The notes below the pieces were generated by a model. The model was not told the DNA's origin and did no database searches. It saw nothing but the letters and a program-made list of their open reading frames with translations. DNA of 64,000 nucleotides, taken from CAJGCS01 sp045589955 (GTDB taxonomy: Bacteria; Bacillota_I; Bacilli_A; ML615J-28; CAG-313). Below, piece by piece: positions 7,928 through 15,871 of this stretch. The stretch covers positions 1 through 64,000 of the forward strand of contig JAZNQD010000009.1 in NCBI GenBank assembly GCA_045589955.1, given 5' to 3'. A program made the translations under genes and the position numbers. Within the stretch, counting starts at the first letter, position 1. Every line of letters starts with the position of its first letter.

Positions 7928-8362
7928 TTATTTTTCCTCTTTTAAATATATATCATAAAAACCTAATATTTGTACTGGAGTTTCATTTATTACTCCTTGC
8001 ACACTATTATATTCTACATAATTATTTTTCTCTTCATTCCAGTAAATACCTTTATGATAAAAAGCTCCATAATCTGTAACTTCTATGTGATTTGTTTTAT
8101 CAATTTTAACATCACAATCCCAAGTTGAATGCTCTGTTTCATTAGTCGTCATGTTTTTAACAACCAACGTAATACTATCAATCTTAGCTTCAGTGTATTC
8201 AGAAAAATCTTTTTGATATATACCAAAATCATTTCGCATAGTTTCGATACTACGTTTTTTACTTTTTACTTTATCTTCTAACTCTTTGATCTGTTGTTTA
8301 ATTTTGACAATATCTGTTTCGAGATGATGTATACAATCAATTATTTCATCAGTGATACTCAT
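7928..8362 (-). CDS. coiled-coil plus beta-domain protein
   Basis: 144 residues: an N-terminal coiled coil (residues 5-45) followed by a beta-rich domain with NITLVV-like strands. The layout resembles a trimeric or dimeric fibre-like adaptor, but no family is recognised. Overlaps the membrane-protein gene by four bases. Confidence 0.75.
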   Translation of the reverse strand: MSITDEIIDCIHHLETDIVKIKQQIKELEDKVKSKKRSIETMRNDFGIYQKDFSEYTEAKIDSITLVVKNMTTNETEHSTWDCDVKIDKTNHIEVTDYGAFYHKGIYWNEEKNNYVEYNSVQGVINETPVQILGFYDIYLKEEK

Positions 8363-8541
8363 TTCATTAACCTTTTTATTTTAACTATTTTTATACAATA
8401 CCAAACAGATACAAACCAACCAACAGTAGCAATTAAATATAAGCTAGCTGCAAAGTAATAAGTTTTAATTAATGAATCACATGCTCCAAATAAAGATAGT
8501 AATCCACAAATTAAATATGTTATTAATTGTACATATACCAT
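8359..8541 (-). CDS. two-span small membrane protein
   Basis: 60 residues with two hydrophobic spans (residues 4-18 and 27-50) and a basic C-terminus (KIVKIKRLMK). Expected in the host inner membrane. Function unknown; small two-span phage proteins include holins and superinfection-exclusion factors, but nothing specific points to either. Confidence 0.7.
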   Translation of the reverse strand: MVYVQLITYLICGLLSLFGACDSLIKTYYFAASLYLIATVGWFVSVWYCIKIVKIKRLMK

Positions 8542-8778
8542 TTATTTACCTTGTATAGCTCGTTTAACTTTATTTACTAAGAGTTTACCTCTTTCATATG
8601 CCTCTTGACTACCGTGTGCTTGTCGAGTAGAAACTTCAGCTGTAATTACCGGTAAGCATTCAGATAAAAGTTGTTGTAATTGATTAACTTTATAAGCCTC
8701 TTCTTCAAACCATCTTTCGTACATATTAGCTTTACCTGCTTCACACATATACTCCGAATAGTAACTTTCTTCCATCAT
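8542..8778 (-). CDS. hypothetical protein
   Basis: 78 residues with an acidic N-terminus and a basic C-terminal helix. GGAG lies seven bases before the ATG. First gene after the promoter at 8816-8844. No family recognised. Confidence 0.75.
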   Translation of the reverse strand: MMEESYYSEYMCEAGKANMYERWFEEEAYKVNQLQQLLSECLPVITAEVSTRQAHGSQEAYERGKLLVNKVKRAIQGK

Positions 8779-8815
8779 GAGTAATCTCCTTTAAACTTTT
8801 AATTATTATGCGATA

Positions 8816-8844
8816 ACAATAAGATAGTTTATATAAAATGTAAA
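8816..8844 (-). promoter_or_regulatory. promoter, GCTTTACA class
   Basis: Minus strand: TTTACA (8844-8839), 17-base spacer, TATTGT (8821-8816). Confidence 0.75.
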
Positions 8845-8865
8845 GCCTTTTTATTAATTTATATT

Positions 8866-9141
8866 TTAACGTTTTATACCTGTACTATTTGGTGGTAATA
8901 TTTGCCATCTATCCATCATCATCTCAAATACGCCAAACTCATTTGTTTCAAAGCAATTATTCCTACCGTCGCTATCCATTAATTCATAGACTCTACCATT
9001 TAACAATCTTAAATAAATATCATCATAGTTAGCATGCTTAATTAAATACCCTTCCTTTAGCGCTTTAAATGCGACTTCAAAAGGAACATTTACATTATAC
9101 TCATAAGGCTCTTTAGTTATTCTGACTTTTTTAAACCACAT
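8866..9141 (-). CDS. DUF2829/Tad2-like protein (possible anti-Thoeris factor)
   Basis: 91 residues. The pattern VPFEVAFKALKEGYLIKHAN, then a hydrophobic strand pair, then DRWQIL at the C-terminus fits the DUF2829 layout (F..A...L..G..I ... D.W.I). That family includes Tad2, a phage protein that sequesters the signal molecule of the Thoeris defence system. The match is by motif only, and the tryptophan usual after the first helix is replaced. The start at 9141 follows AAAGGA. Last gene of the long accessory operon. Confidence 0.55.
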   Translation of the reverse strand: MWFKKVRITKEPYEYNVNVPFEVAFKALKEGYLIKHANYDDIYLRLLNGRVYELMDSDGRNNCFETNEFGVFEMMMDRWQILPPNSTGIKR

Positions 9142-9436
9142 TTTCACGATTCCTTTGACGTTTTTCATTATCGGCTACGGTTTTTTTAGCTCTACTAATG
9201 GCTAAAATAGAGTTAATTAAAATAGATATTGGCAATAACAATACACATAAAAGATCTATTGTCCCCAATAAAATATATTTTAAACTTGTACAGAAATGAT
9301 ATTTTACATTTCTCAATTCATTCCAATATTTAAAATCATAGTAAATCCATTCAAATATATTCATCTTACTTACATTAGATGGACAATTTCGTACTTGTTC
9401 ACCATCACGTATATATTCTTTCTTTTTATTTGACAT
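9131..9436 (-). CDS. membrane protein
   Basis: 101 residues: a soluble N-terminus, one long or two short hydrophobic spans (residues 52-80, with LLCVLLLPISILI), then a basic tail. AAGGAG lies upstream. Function unknown. Confidence 0.75.
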   Translation of the reverse strand: MSNKKKEYIRDGEQVRNCPSNVSKMNIFEWIYYDFKYWNELRNVKYHFCTSLKYILLGTIDLLCVLLLPISILINSILAISRAKKTVADNEKRQRNRENVV

Positions 9437-9632
9437 CTAACGACTCCTTTTTATTTATTTTAGGTTCACCGAGATAATTAGCGTATTCATCTAACCAATG
9501 TATAGTTGAGCAATCTGGGCATTTAATTGAAACAGATGGATGACCAGTTTCTTCGTCTTCGTTAACTTCAAACGTAAAACCCTCACTATTACCACAGTTA
9601 CCACAAATCATATGTAATCTAGCTCTAACCAT
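9426..9632 (-). CDS. small zinc-ribbon protein
   Basis: 68 residues with two CxxC knuckles (CGNC at 10-13 and CPDC at 38-41) in a zinc-ribbon arrangement. Overlaps its downstream neighbour by 11 bases. Possibly nucleic-acid or protein binding. Confidence 0.75.
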   Translation of the reverse strand: MVRARLHMICGNCGNSEGFTFEVNEDEETGHPSVSIKCPDCSTIHWLDEYANYLGEPKINKKESLDVK

Positions 9633-9636
9633 TCTT

Positions 9637-9936
9637 TTACCACCATAAATGTCCTAATCTATTAGTAAACCATTTTACAAATCGTGCGTAGGCTTCGTCA
9701 TGTTCTTTTCCAAAACCTGCATCATTTTTGATTATCTCTAAATCAGCAATAGCATCATCAAGTTCTTTTAACCACTCATCATAAGTTATTTCACAAGGAT
9801 GACCAATTACAAGTTCTCTGAATCGTTTTAATCTTGGCAGTATCCAATTAAAAAATGTATAATCTAAACTCCAAGTTTCAGAATCATCAAAGCCTCTAGT
9901 TAATCTCTGCCAAAAAAACCTAATCTTTCTTTTCAT
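9637..9936 (-). CDS. conserved phage protein of unknown function
   Basis: 99 residues. The segment RGFDDSETWSLDYTF followed by ILPRLKRF is a pattern I know from small proteins of many Bacillota phages, always of unknown function. Aromatic-rich and acidic. Confidence 0.75.
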   Translation of the reverse strand: MKRKIRFFWQRLTRGFDDSETWSLDYTFFNWILPRLKRFRELVIGHPCEITYDEWLKELDDAIADLEIIKNDAGFGKEHDEAYARFVKWFTNRLGHLWW

Positions 9937-9957
9937 TATTATTTCCTTACTACATTA

Positions 9958-10347
9958 TTAATATAACGATTCAAAAATTTCATGGACATTACTAATAACT
10001 TCTAAATTACTATCTTCTAAAACATCTATACAATTTATAGGTTTATACGCTTTTGTATCTTGATAATCAAACATAAAGCAATGTTTTCGTTCATCAAATA
10101 CAACTTCTATTACTTGCTCTGTATTTTTGAGAATATCCCCTTCATAAATTAGTTTACCATTCTTATCTCTCAAACCGATACAACGCTCAACTATAAACTG
10201 CTCTTGACTAATTTCTAATATAGAGCCATCTTTTCTTTTAAGATATAATGTACCTTCTGCATCTATAAAAAAATATTTTAGATTTTCTTCATTGATGTAT
10301 TCATTATTAATAAGTGAAAAGATTCTAAATTTAAGTATATCATTCAT
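9958..10347 (-). CDS. YopX family protein (copy 1)
   Basis: 129 residues. KFRIF near the start and the signature CIGLRDKNGKLIYEGDIL (about residues 57-74) are typical of YopX, a small beta-barrel family common in Bacillota phages, function unknown. Starts at 10347 in an ATGA overlap with the DUF1660-like gene. A second copy lies at 18116-18490. Confidence 0.85.
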   Translation of the reverse strand: MNDILKFRIFSLINNEYINEENLKYFFIDAEGTLYLKRKDGSILEISQEQFIVERCIGLRDKNGKLIYEGDILKNTEQVIEVVFDERKHCFMFDYQDTKAYKPINCIDVLEDSNLEVISNVHEIFESLY

Positions 10348-10508
10348 TTCTTTATTTTTCCACAATGTTTACACATAACTTCCCAAGCTGCTATTGGGTC
10401 TATTTGAGTTTCTATTCCTAATGTTTCCATTTGAACTGCCCACGGTTTTTTTCGCCACACCCATTCGTGACAACCTAACAGACATAACAGCTTTCTAATC
10501 ATCTTCAT
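10344..10508 (-). CDS. DUF1660-like zinc-finger protein (copy A)
   Basis: 54 residues. KLLCLLGCHEW near the start and MCKHCGKIKK at the end give the pattern KLLCxLGxHxW ... CxxCGKxKK, seen again at 12125 and 12744. It looks like the DUF1660 prophage family, a small zinc-binding protein of unknown role. ATGA overlap with YopX. Confidence 0.7.
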   Translation of the reverse strand: MKMIRKLLCLLGCHEWVWRKKPWAVQMETLGIETQIDPIAAWEVMCKHCGKIKK

Positions 10509-10575
10509 CTCTACAATCACAAAAGTCCCTCATAATCCAAGAAATAAAATCAATAATTTTATTAAATACACTCAT
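10495..10575 (-). CDS. 26-residue acidic-tailed peptide
   Basis: MSVFNKIIDF then SWIMRDFCDCRDEDD. GGAGAG lies seven bases before the ATG, and the frame overlaps both neighbours by a few bases, as real genes here do. An amphipathic helix ends in an acidic CxC tail. Function unknown. Confidence 0.5.
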   Translation of the reverse strand: MSVFNKIIDFISWIMRDFCDCRDEDD

Positions 10576-10694
10576 TTATCATACTCTCCAATATAAGCGA
10601 TATAAATAAGTATACCAAAAAACCATACCCAAAATAAATCACCAAAAACAAAATAAACAAAAACTCTTAGCTGCCATTTAATTTTCCGCCACAT
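10572..10694 (-). CDS. 40-residue membrane peptide starting MWRKIKW
   Basis: A basic start is followed by a long aromatic hydrophobic stretch (VFVYFVFGDLFWVWFFGILI). AAAGGAG lies six bases before the ATG, and the stop overlaps the next start. The MW-R/Q-KIK opening recurs at 12883 and 13813, suggesting related small membrane proteins. Confidence 0.6.
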   Translation of the reverse strand: MWRKIKWQLRVFVYFVFGDLFWVWFFGILIYIAYIGEYDK

Positions 10695-11133
10695 CTGATT
10701 GCTCCTTTAATCTTTCAGGCATTTCCAACCACTTGTTTAATGTATGATAAGCACTTCTTACATTGTAATAGCCTTTTTTATCATCAAACATATAAATCAT
10801 AAAAGTCTTGTTAAATTTCTCTATATATTCGTCTTTTAGTTTAGTTATATTGGCTTTGATATATGACACAAGTTTTCTTTTTAATTTTCTTTCACTTTCT
10901 TGTTGCATTTTAAAAATTTTAAGCTCGTGTTTGTATTCTTCATAGTCCTTTATATCAGCTTTATTCCAAGAGTCGGTTTTCCATCTCCATTTGGCAGAAT
11001 CCCAACCTATACGCTTTCTTAATTTATCAAGAGCTTCTTTCTTTGTATCACAACATATACCGAAAGCCATTTTCTTTGAAACGCCGGAACGAACTCCTAC
11101 TTTACCTACTATTGGTGGATCATAACTAGCCAT
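10678..11133 (-). CDS. hypothetical basic protein
   Basis: 151 residues. GVRSGVSKKMAFGIC then CDTKKEALDKLRKRIGWDS looks like a small RNA- or DNA-contact domain; the middle is a lysine-rich coiled coil. I recognise similar small proteins in Bacillota phages but no function. Start at 11133 after GAGG. Confidence 0.75.
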   Translation of the reverse strand: MASYDPPIVGKVGVRSGVSKKMAFGICCDTKKEALDKLRKRIGWDSAKWRWKTDSWNKADIKDYEEYKHELKIFKMQQESERKLKRKLVSYIKANITKLKDEYIEKFNKTFMIYMFDDKKGYYNVRSAYHTLNKWLEMPERLKEQSDVAEN

Positions 11134-11431
11134 TATTAACCTCATACCCTTCAAATTTCCAAAATTCTTTCATATCTTTACCAACTAAACACTCTATTGC
11201 AAAAGTTGGAAAATGACACCAAGTATTATCATCTAGCATAATAGCGATAAACTCATCATCGTTTCTTTTTCTTGCAAAAACTTTTGATGATTCACACCAA
11301 CCTATGATTTGACTTTTAATAAATTCCTTATTCTCATACATATTATAAAAATTTACACAAAATTCTGAATTCCAGTTTTCAAATAAGAATTTATTACTTG
11401 AAATTTTTGGTATAGTTTCTTCAATTTCCAT
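11126..11431 (-). CDS. hypothetical protein
   Basis: 101 residues, acidic, aromatic-rich, no family recognised. GGGAGAG upstream; overlaps the next gene by eight bases. Confidence 0.75.
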   Translation of the reverse strand: MEIEETIPKISSNKFLFENWNSEFCVNFYNMYENKEFIKSQIIGWCESSKVFARKRNDDEFIAIMLDDNTWCHFPTFAIECLVGKDMKEFWKFEGYEVNNG

Positions 11432-11433
11432 TA

Positions 11434-12123
11434 TTACTCTCCCATTGCAACCAGTACCATGGCATTTTCTTTTAGTTCAACCAATGATCTATTTTGTTTA
11501 TCTAAGAATTCTTTAGTTAAACCATTTTCAAAAGCATAGTCAGCTAATTCAGATATAACACGAGCACCGTCAAACTCTCTTTTAGCAATGACATGATAAC
11601 CATTTTTTGTTTTAAATGTTGCTAAATAGAATCGTCGTCCGCAATTATTTCTAACATATTCTTCCAAAGATGGAGACAATGAATCACAATCATATAACCA
11701 TCTTCTAAATCCTTTATCAGAAGATTCAGAAACAGAACTTGCAGATGCAGTAACTTTGTTTATTGCTTTAACAGAACAACTGGGATTATCATTACCTAAA
11801 AATGGGTCAAGATAATTGTTTATTTGATTTCTCATTTGGACTAATGTTTTCATTGTAGATTTTCTATCTAAGCACATATATAATCTACATTTAAACATAT
11901 CTGTCATTTTAAGCATATCAGGTAATTGCTTATCCAATGATTCTTGAGAATCAACAAACCATTGTTTAACCATTATTTCTTGTTTTTCTTTATTAGATAA
12001 GGGCATTTCTTTATCTTTATAATCTTTTGCTCTTATCAAACAGACAAATTTATAATAAGATACTGCTGGAGTAAATTCCATTATATCTTTTAGTTTATCT
12101 GTATTGTTAATTAATAAAGTCAT
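11434..12123 (-). CDS. possible archaeo-eukaryotic-primase-like protein
   Basis: 229 residues. RLYMCLDRKS (near residue 80), RRWLYDCDS (about 140) and TKNGYHVI followed by a phenylalanine-aspartate turn (about 175) resemble the spaced motifs of AEP-fold primases: a strand with acidic residues, then a glycine-histidine motif. The family call is tentative; catalytic residues cannot be confirmed by eye. If right, it could prime DNA or act on RNA ends. It sits among tiny accessory genes, not replication genes. Confidence 0.45.
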   Translation of the reverse strand: MTLLINNTDKLKDIMEFTPAVSYYKFVCLIRAKDYKDKEMPLSNKEKQEIMVKQWFVDSQESLDKQLPDMLKMTDMFKCRLYMCLDRKSTMKTLVQMRNQINNYLDPFLGNDNPSCSVKAINKVTASASSVSESSDKGFRRWLYDCDSLSPSLEEYVRNNCGRRFYLATFKTKNGYHVIAKREFDGARVISELADYAFENGLTKEFLDKQNRSLVELKENAMVLVAMGE

Positions 12124-12124
12124 A

Positions 12125-12295
12125 TTACCCTTCCTTCTTTATCTTTCCACAATGAATACAAATAGTCTTTATGTTTGTTAGATATGGACATCCATCACAA
12201 TAGCCTCTTAAACATCTATGATCATTTGGTTTATCACAACGTACCATTGTATACCACTTGTGCCGGCCTAACCAACATAAAAGCTTCATAATCAT
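12125..12295 (-). CDS. DUF1660-like zinc-finger protein (copy B)
   Basis: 56 residues. KLLCWLGRHKW at the start, several added cysteines in the middle (CLRGYCDGC) and CIHCGKIKK at the end. GGAAGG six bases upstream and an ATGA overlap with the preceding gene. Paralogue of 10344 and 12744. Confidence 0.75.
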   Translation of the reverse strand: MIMKLLCWLGRHKWYTMVRCDKPNDHRCLRGYCDGCPYLTNIKTICIHCGKIKKEG

Positions 12296-12747
12296 TTTTT
12301 ACCTTCCTTTATAATTTGTAAAGCTTGTTTTGCCAATTTCTCGGAAGTAAAGAAACATCTATCTAAATGTTCATCAACGGTATATAATTCTGATTGATTA
12401 AATATAATTCTATGGTCAATACTCCATTCACTAAAATGATCAGCCATATACACGGTATTTCCCTTAATGGCAATAATATATAATTCCTTATCAAGTGGGA
12501 CTGCTTCCATTATTGTTGTGAAATTAGCACAAGAGCAAGGAATTTTCTGTGTACTTCCATCTGGCATTTGTATAGTTATCTTTCTTTCTTCATCACAAGC
12601 AGAACATTTAGGTTTCTTTTCCCAACGATAATTAATATGCCAAAGCTTTTTTATCTTGAGATATTTCTTAACCTTTTCCCAATGATTTTCTTCTTTTCGC
12701 ATAAGTTCCCAATCTGTTAAAATATTGTATCCGAATAATTTAATCAT
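12292..12747 (-). CDS. zinc-binding phage protein
   Basis: 151 residues. A CSAC knuckle, then a DGSTQKIPCSC segment, gives a four-cysteine zinc site in the middle. The C-terminal half is a beta/alpha domain. Start at 12747 in an ATGA overlap with copy C of the DUF1660-like family, which suggests the pair work together. No function known. Confidence 0.7.
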   Translation of the reverse strand: MIKLFGYNILTDWELMRKEENHWEKVKKYLKIKKLWHINYRWEKKPKCSACDEERKITIQMPDGSTQKIPCSCANFTTIMEAVPLDKELYIIAIKGNTVYMADHFSEWSIDHRIIFNQSELYTVDEHLDRCFFTSEKLAKQALQIIKEGKK

Positions 12748-12890
12748 TTCTTTACCTTTCCACAATACCTACAATATAAACATTTTAATAAACATTTATG
12801 ACCATGTATTCTATGTACCTCGCAATCGCTACAATGATTCCTGCATACCCACATGTGCAACCCTAACCGACATAAGAGCTTCCTAAGCAT
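12744..12890 (-). CDS. DUF1660-like zinc-finger protein (copy C)
   Basis: 48 residues. KLLCRLGLHMW, a CxxC pair in the middle, and CRYCGKVKK at the end. GGAG nine bases upstream. The most cysteine-rich of the three copies (seven Cys plus several His), probably binding two zinc ions. Confidence 0.75.
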   Translation of the reverse strand: MLRKLLCRLGLHMWVCRNHCSDCEVHRIHGHKCLLKCLYCRYCGKVKK

Positions 12891-13119
12891 CTTTACTTAC
12901 TCCATCGAGTTTTATAATATTTGTAAAAACAACATTGCGAACATCATTTTTCATTTCAATCATTGCTCTTATATATCGAAGTTCTTCCTCATCAATCCTG
13001 TCTGCGTCCACTACTGTATCATGTGCTTTTAATAAATCGGTTCCTAAATCATTAGCTAAATAACAAATAAGATAAGCTTTGCGTTTAAGACCTAACCAAC
13101 ATTTAATCTTCTGCCACAT
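12883..13119 (-). CDS. hypothetical protein starting MWQKIKCWLGL
   Basis: 78 residues. The first 12 residues resemble the openings of the DUF1660-like and MWRKIKW proteins nearby; the rest is an acidic helical domain. GAGG six bases upstream. Confidence 0.7.
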   Translation of the reverse strand: MWQKIKCWLGLKRKAYLICYLANDLGTDLLKAHDTVVDADRIDEEELRYIRAMIEMKNDVRNVVFTNIIKLDGVSKDA

Positions 13120-13351
13120 TTTGTGCCTCGTCTTTTTCCACCTGTTGATTTATCCAATTTTCACACTCAATTTTCATACTAAATTGACTTCTCATATTTT
13201 TTGTTGGAATAAAAACAATTTGGTCTGCATACATAACAAACATTGCGGTTCTTGAAAGATTTATATGTATTTTTCGTTGCTCATCTGGAATTGCATAATA
13301 GATCTCATAACCTGCTATATCTTTAATCTTTGTAAACGTAATATTTTCCAT
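13103..13351 (-). CDS. hypothetical protein
   Basis: 82 residues, beta-rich N-terminus and acidic C-terminus. AAGGAG upstream, 17-base overlap with the next gene. No family recognised. Confidence 0.7.
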   Translation of the reverse strand: MENITFTKIKDIAGYEIYYAIPDEQRKIHINLSRTAMFVMYADQIVFIPTKNMRSQFSMKIECENWINQQVEKDEAQNVAED

Positions 13352-13399
13352 TATAAATACTCCTTATAATTAGTTTCTGACCAATCTTTTTCTCCTTGT

Positions 13400-13630
13400 T
13401 TAAGCGAATAAACATTTCAAATAAGAAAAAACAGTTCTTTCAAACTTCTTATTTCTTTTATTAAATTTGTAGCCATTTATGTAAATATCTTCATTATTCA
13501 CATAATTTATTTTTGGATAAGCAGTTTGAACGTGTTTAGGTACATCATATCTTTCGGCTCCTATTTGAATATAAGTATTAGTAGCTACAATACCATTACT
13601 AATTTGAATATTACGAATACTAATCATCAC
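13400..13630 (-). CDS. hypothetical protein
   Basis: 76 residues, beta-rich then basic (NKRNKKFERT), no family recognised. Four-base overlap with the acidic protein gene upstream. Confidence 0.7.
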   Translation of the reverse strand: MMISIRNIQISNGIVATNTYIQIGAERYDVPKHVQTAYPKINYVNNEDIYINGYKFNKRNKKFERTVFSYLKCLFA

Positions 13631-13812
13631 TCATCTCCATCGTCCTCATGGACGTTATAACTTAATACTGATGTACAAAATGGTAAGCTATCTAAAGCTC
13701 CATTGATATCTTCCCAAAGGCAATCTTCATCATATTCACCGCCTTCTCCTTCGACATATTCTTTAAACTCATCTTCATCAATTTCAATTACAGCTTTAAT
13801 AGTTCTACTCAT
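13627..13812 (-). CDS. very acidic small protein
   Basis: 61 residues, about a third Asp/Glu (EGEGGEYDEDCLWED). Such DNA-mimic-like composition is common among anti-defence proteins, but there is no specific match. In an operon of accessory genes. Confidence 0.7.
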   Translation of the reverse strand: MSRTIKAVIEIDEDEFKEYVEGEGGEYDEDCLWEDINGALDSLPFCTSVLSYNVHEDDGDE

Positions 13813-13971
13813 CTAAAATCTCCAATATTTCCAAATGTTTTTATCATCTTTAGTGTACCAAATATTAAAAGCTAAACATACTGCTTTTGTAAGCCAATAG
13901 ACAAAACAAGCTATCAACCAAAGTGGGCTAAAAATAATCTTTAGAATTAACAGTTTAATCTTTTGCCACAT
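13813..13971 (-). CDS. 52-residue membrane protein starting MWQKIK
   Basis: MWQKIKLLILKIIF then SPLWLIACFVYWLTKAVCLA form one or two hydrophobic spans, followed by a charged tail. GGAG eight bases upstream; its stop abuts the next start. Opening matches the peptides at 10572 and 12883. Confidence 0.65.
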   Translation of the reverse strand: MWQKIKLLILKIIFSPLWLIACFVYWLTKAVCLAFNIWYTKDDKNIWKYWRF

Positions 13972-13972
13972 C

Positions 13973-14185
13973 TTATTCGCTCCTAAAAATACAGTTACGT
14001 TTACACTCTTTTAATGTAGTTATTTTGTGAGCTAACTTTTCAAAAAATTTAAATGTATCTTTATCTAAATTTCTCGCTTCTTCCTCACTAACTTCACAAA
14101 CTATTTTTTCTCCTACAAACTCATTAACTGTTTCAATATACGAATTGAGAATGAAACTATTTAGTTTTTCAAGATTAGTTGCCAT
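13973..14185 (-). CDS. hypothetical protein
   Basis: 70 residues, helical, two cysteines near the C-terminus. GAGG upstream. No family recognised. Confidence 0.7.
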   Translation of the reverse strand: MATNLEKLNSFILNSYIETVNEFVGEKIVCEVSEEEARNLDKDTFKFFEKLAHKITTLKECKRNCIFRSE

Positions 14186-14417
14186 CTTCTAATTCCTCTG
14201 CATAAAAATCAATATCAGCTTCTGCACTCACTGTAAAGACTTTCATTTCGTTTTCATCATTCAAAACTTCAACTATTATTTCGAATTTATCAGGGTCACA
14301 CGGGTCTTGATTATAGCAATATTTAGCAAAATCTTGAGCCACATAATCTTCCCAAATTGATTCAGAATACTTACTAGCATCTTCCCATTCTTCATAACCT
14401 TGTTCTCTAACTTTCAA
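14175..14417 (-). CDS. hypothetical acidic protein, TTG start
   Basis: 80 residues, very acidic (EEWEDASKYSESIWED). The start is TTG, with GAGGAG seven bases before it; no ATG fits. Overlaps both neighbours by 11 bases. Confidence 0.7.
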   Translation of the reverse strand: MKVREQGYEEWEDASKYSESIWEDYVAQDFAKYCYNQDPCDPDKFEIIVEVLNDENEMKVFTVSAEADIDFYAEELEDGN

Positions 14418-14652
14418 TAGTTTTCTCCTCTATCAATCTAGTTAATGTTTCAGCCAGTTTTCTATACATAAGTCTTCCACAGTCCTCTGTTACTTCTTTA
14501 CTATTTGTAGAAAAATTATTAAACAACCATAAGTAAAGCATCGAAGTAGTTTTGTTTCCATTAAAATATTCATTAGCATAAGCTTCTATTCTTCCTGGTT
14601 CAAAATGTCCAACCATAGCTTCTTCTAAATTCAACACATATTTATTCACCAT
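14407..14652 (-). CDS. hypothetical helical protein
   Basis: 81 residues, helical, AAGGAG upstream. No family recognised. Coupled to both neighbours by 11-base overlaps. Confidence 0.7.
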   Translation of the reverse strand: MVNKYVLNLEEAMVGHFEPGRIEAYANEYFNGNKTTSMLYLWLFNNFSTNSKEVTEDCGRLMYRKLAETLTRLIEEKTIES

Positions 14653-14860
14653 TAAACTCCTTACTATTTACTGCCGCTTGCCAGCTTGAATATTCAGCTA
14701 CTAGCTTATCATCATTATTATCCCACATAGAAGAGAGAGGATATTGTGTACAATAACCGGTGTTGTAAATTAAATGTATATTATCTATTCTCATGTGTGT
14801 TACAACATATCTTAAACCATTCGGTTGTTTATATATCTGTCCTACTTCAATCTTTGCCAT
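14642..14860 (-). CDS. VGQIY-family small protein (copy 1)
   Basis: 72 residues. IEVG-QIY at the start, a GLRYVVTHM strand, and AEYSSWQAAVNSKEF at the C-terminus match copy 2 (16345-16554) along the whole length. Probably a small SH3-like beta barrel with a C-terminal helix. Function unknown. Confidence 0.75.
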   Translation of the reverse strand: MAKIEVGQIYKQPNGLRYVVTHMRIDNIHLIYNTGYCTQYPLSSMWDNNDDKLVAEYSSWQAAVNSKEFNGE

Positions 14861-14875
14861 TAAACAACTCCTTTA

Positions 14876-15025
14876 TTATTCTTCTTCCCATTCTTCTTCT
14901 GCTATCGTTGCTAATTTTTTACATAGACTATTAGCATCTATACCTTTTTCTTCGCAGAAAGCTTTAAAGTTCGCCCAATTAAAGCCTATAAATTCTAATA
15001 GTACACTTGCTTCATATTCTGTCAT
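14876..15025 (-). CDS. 49-residue acidic protein
   Basis: MTEYEASVLLEFIGFNW then an acidic C-terminus (AEEEWEEE). AAAGGAG seven bases upstream, and a four-base overlap with the preceding gene. Helical; function unknown. Confidence 0.7.
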   Translation of the reverse strand: MTEYEASVLLEFIGFNWANFKAFCEEKGIDANSLCKKLATIAEEEWEEE

Positions 15026-15309
15026 TGTTTTTCTCCTTTAAATTCTAATTCACCATAATCTTTTATAATTTTTCTTTTTAGATAACCGAAGTCATAATAT
15101 TTAACATAAAAACCACTCATACAAACATATGGAAAATATACCTCACCCTGTTGTTTTATACAGAGAGTATATTGTTCAAGACCATTGTCATTTCTTTCAA
15201 TGCTAAATTCTTCTTCTGCATAACATTTACCGGTATATGAACTAACTTCAACTGCATTAAATTTATGTTCACCTCTTTTAAGTGTTTTAACATAATCTTT
15301 AACTTTCAT
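15022..15309 (-). CDS. hypothetical protein
   Basis: 95 residues, beta-rich. The start at 15309 follows the best binding site in the operon, AAGGAGG; the longer frame would lie in the upstream gene. No family recognised. Confidence 0.7.
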   Translation of the reverse strand: MKVKDYVKTLKRGEHKFNAVEVSSYTGKCYAEEEFSIERNDNGLEQYTLCIKQQGEVYFPYVCMSGFYVKYYDFGYLKRKIIKDYGELEFKGEKQ

Positions 15310-15856
15310 TCTCGGCCTCCTTCTTAAATAAATCATCGTAATTATCATAGATGAATTGCATTTCCTTACAATAATCTTCGACAACCTCCCTTATGTCTTG
15401 ATTATCCATACTTTGTCTCCAATGATTTCTAAACCATTCGATTCTTCTTAAATATTCTTCTTTATCGTAAAACTTTATAAAATACTTTTGATATTGTTCA
15501 AACCAGACAAATGTATCAAAACCATCTTTATCGTACCACAATCTATAAGTAGTCGGACAAATTCCATGCTCCATATATAAATGGTGTGCCGAGAGAGCAA
15601 CCTCTGTGAATTGCAAATCTCTTGAAGAATAATTGCTGAGATATTGAATTTTATAAAGAAGCTTGTAAAGGTCATGGACCATCATGTCCAACCCACACCT
15701 TTGCTTATCATCTTTATCATAAGGAAAATCTTTCCAAAATTGTTTAATGAAGTTTTTATAAGTATTTATATAACTATGTAAATACTTCTCTTCATTATTA
15801 ACTCGAAAAGGATGTTCTTTAACTAATTGATGTAATTGTAATAGATTTTGATTCAT
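15299..15856 (-). CDS. hypothetical helical protein
   Basis: 185 residues, helical and rich in aromatic residues (YDKEEYLRRIEWFRNHW). CGGAG upstream. No family recognised. Confidence 0.75.
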   Translation of the reverse strand: MNQNLLQLHQLVKEHPFRVNNEEKYLHSYINTYKNFIKQFWKDFPYDKDDKQRCGLDMMVHDLYKLLYKIQYLSNYSSRDLQFTEVALSAHHLYMEHGICPTTYRLWYDKDGFDTFVWFEQYQKYFIKFYDKEEYLRRIEWFRNHWRQSMDNQDIREVVEDYCKEMQFIYDNYDDLFKKEAENES

Positions 15857-15871
15857 TTTCTTTTCTCCGTC

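Noticed and set aside
14746..15041. Two plus-strand frames of 62 and 82 codons
   Set aside because: They lie antisense to the VGQIY gene and the 49-residue gene, both with good ribosome sites; no plus-strand site is seen.
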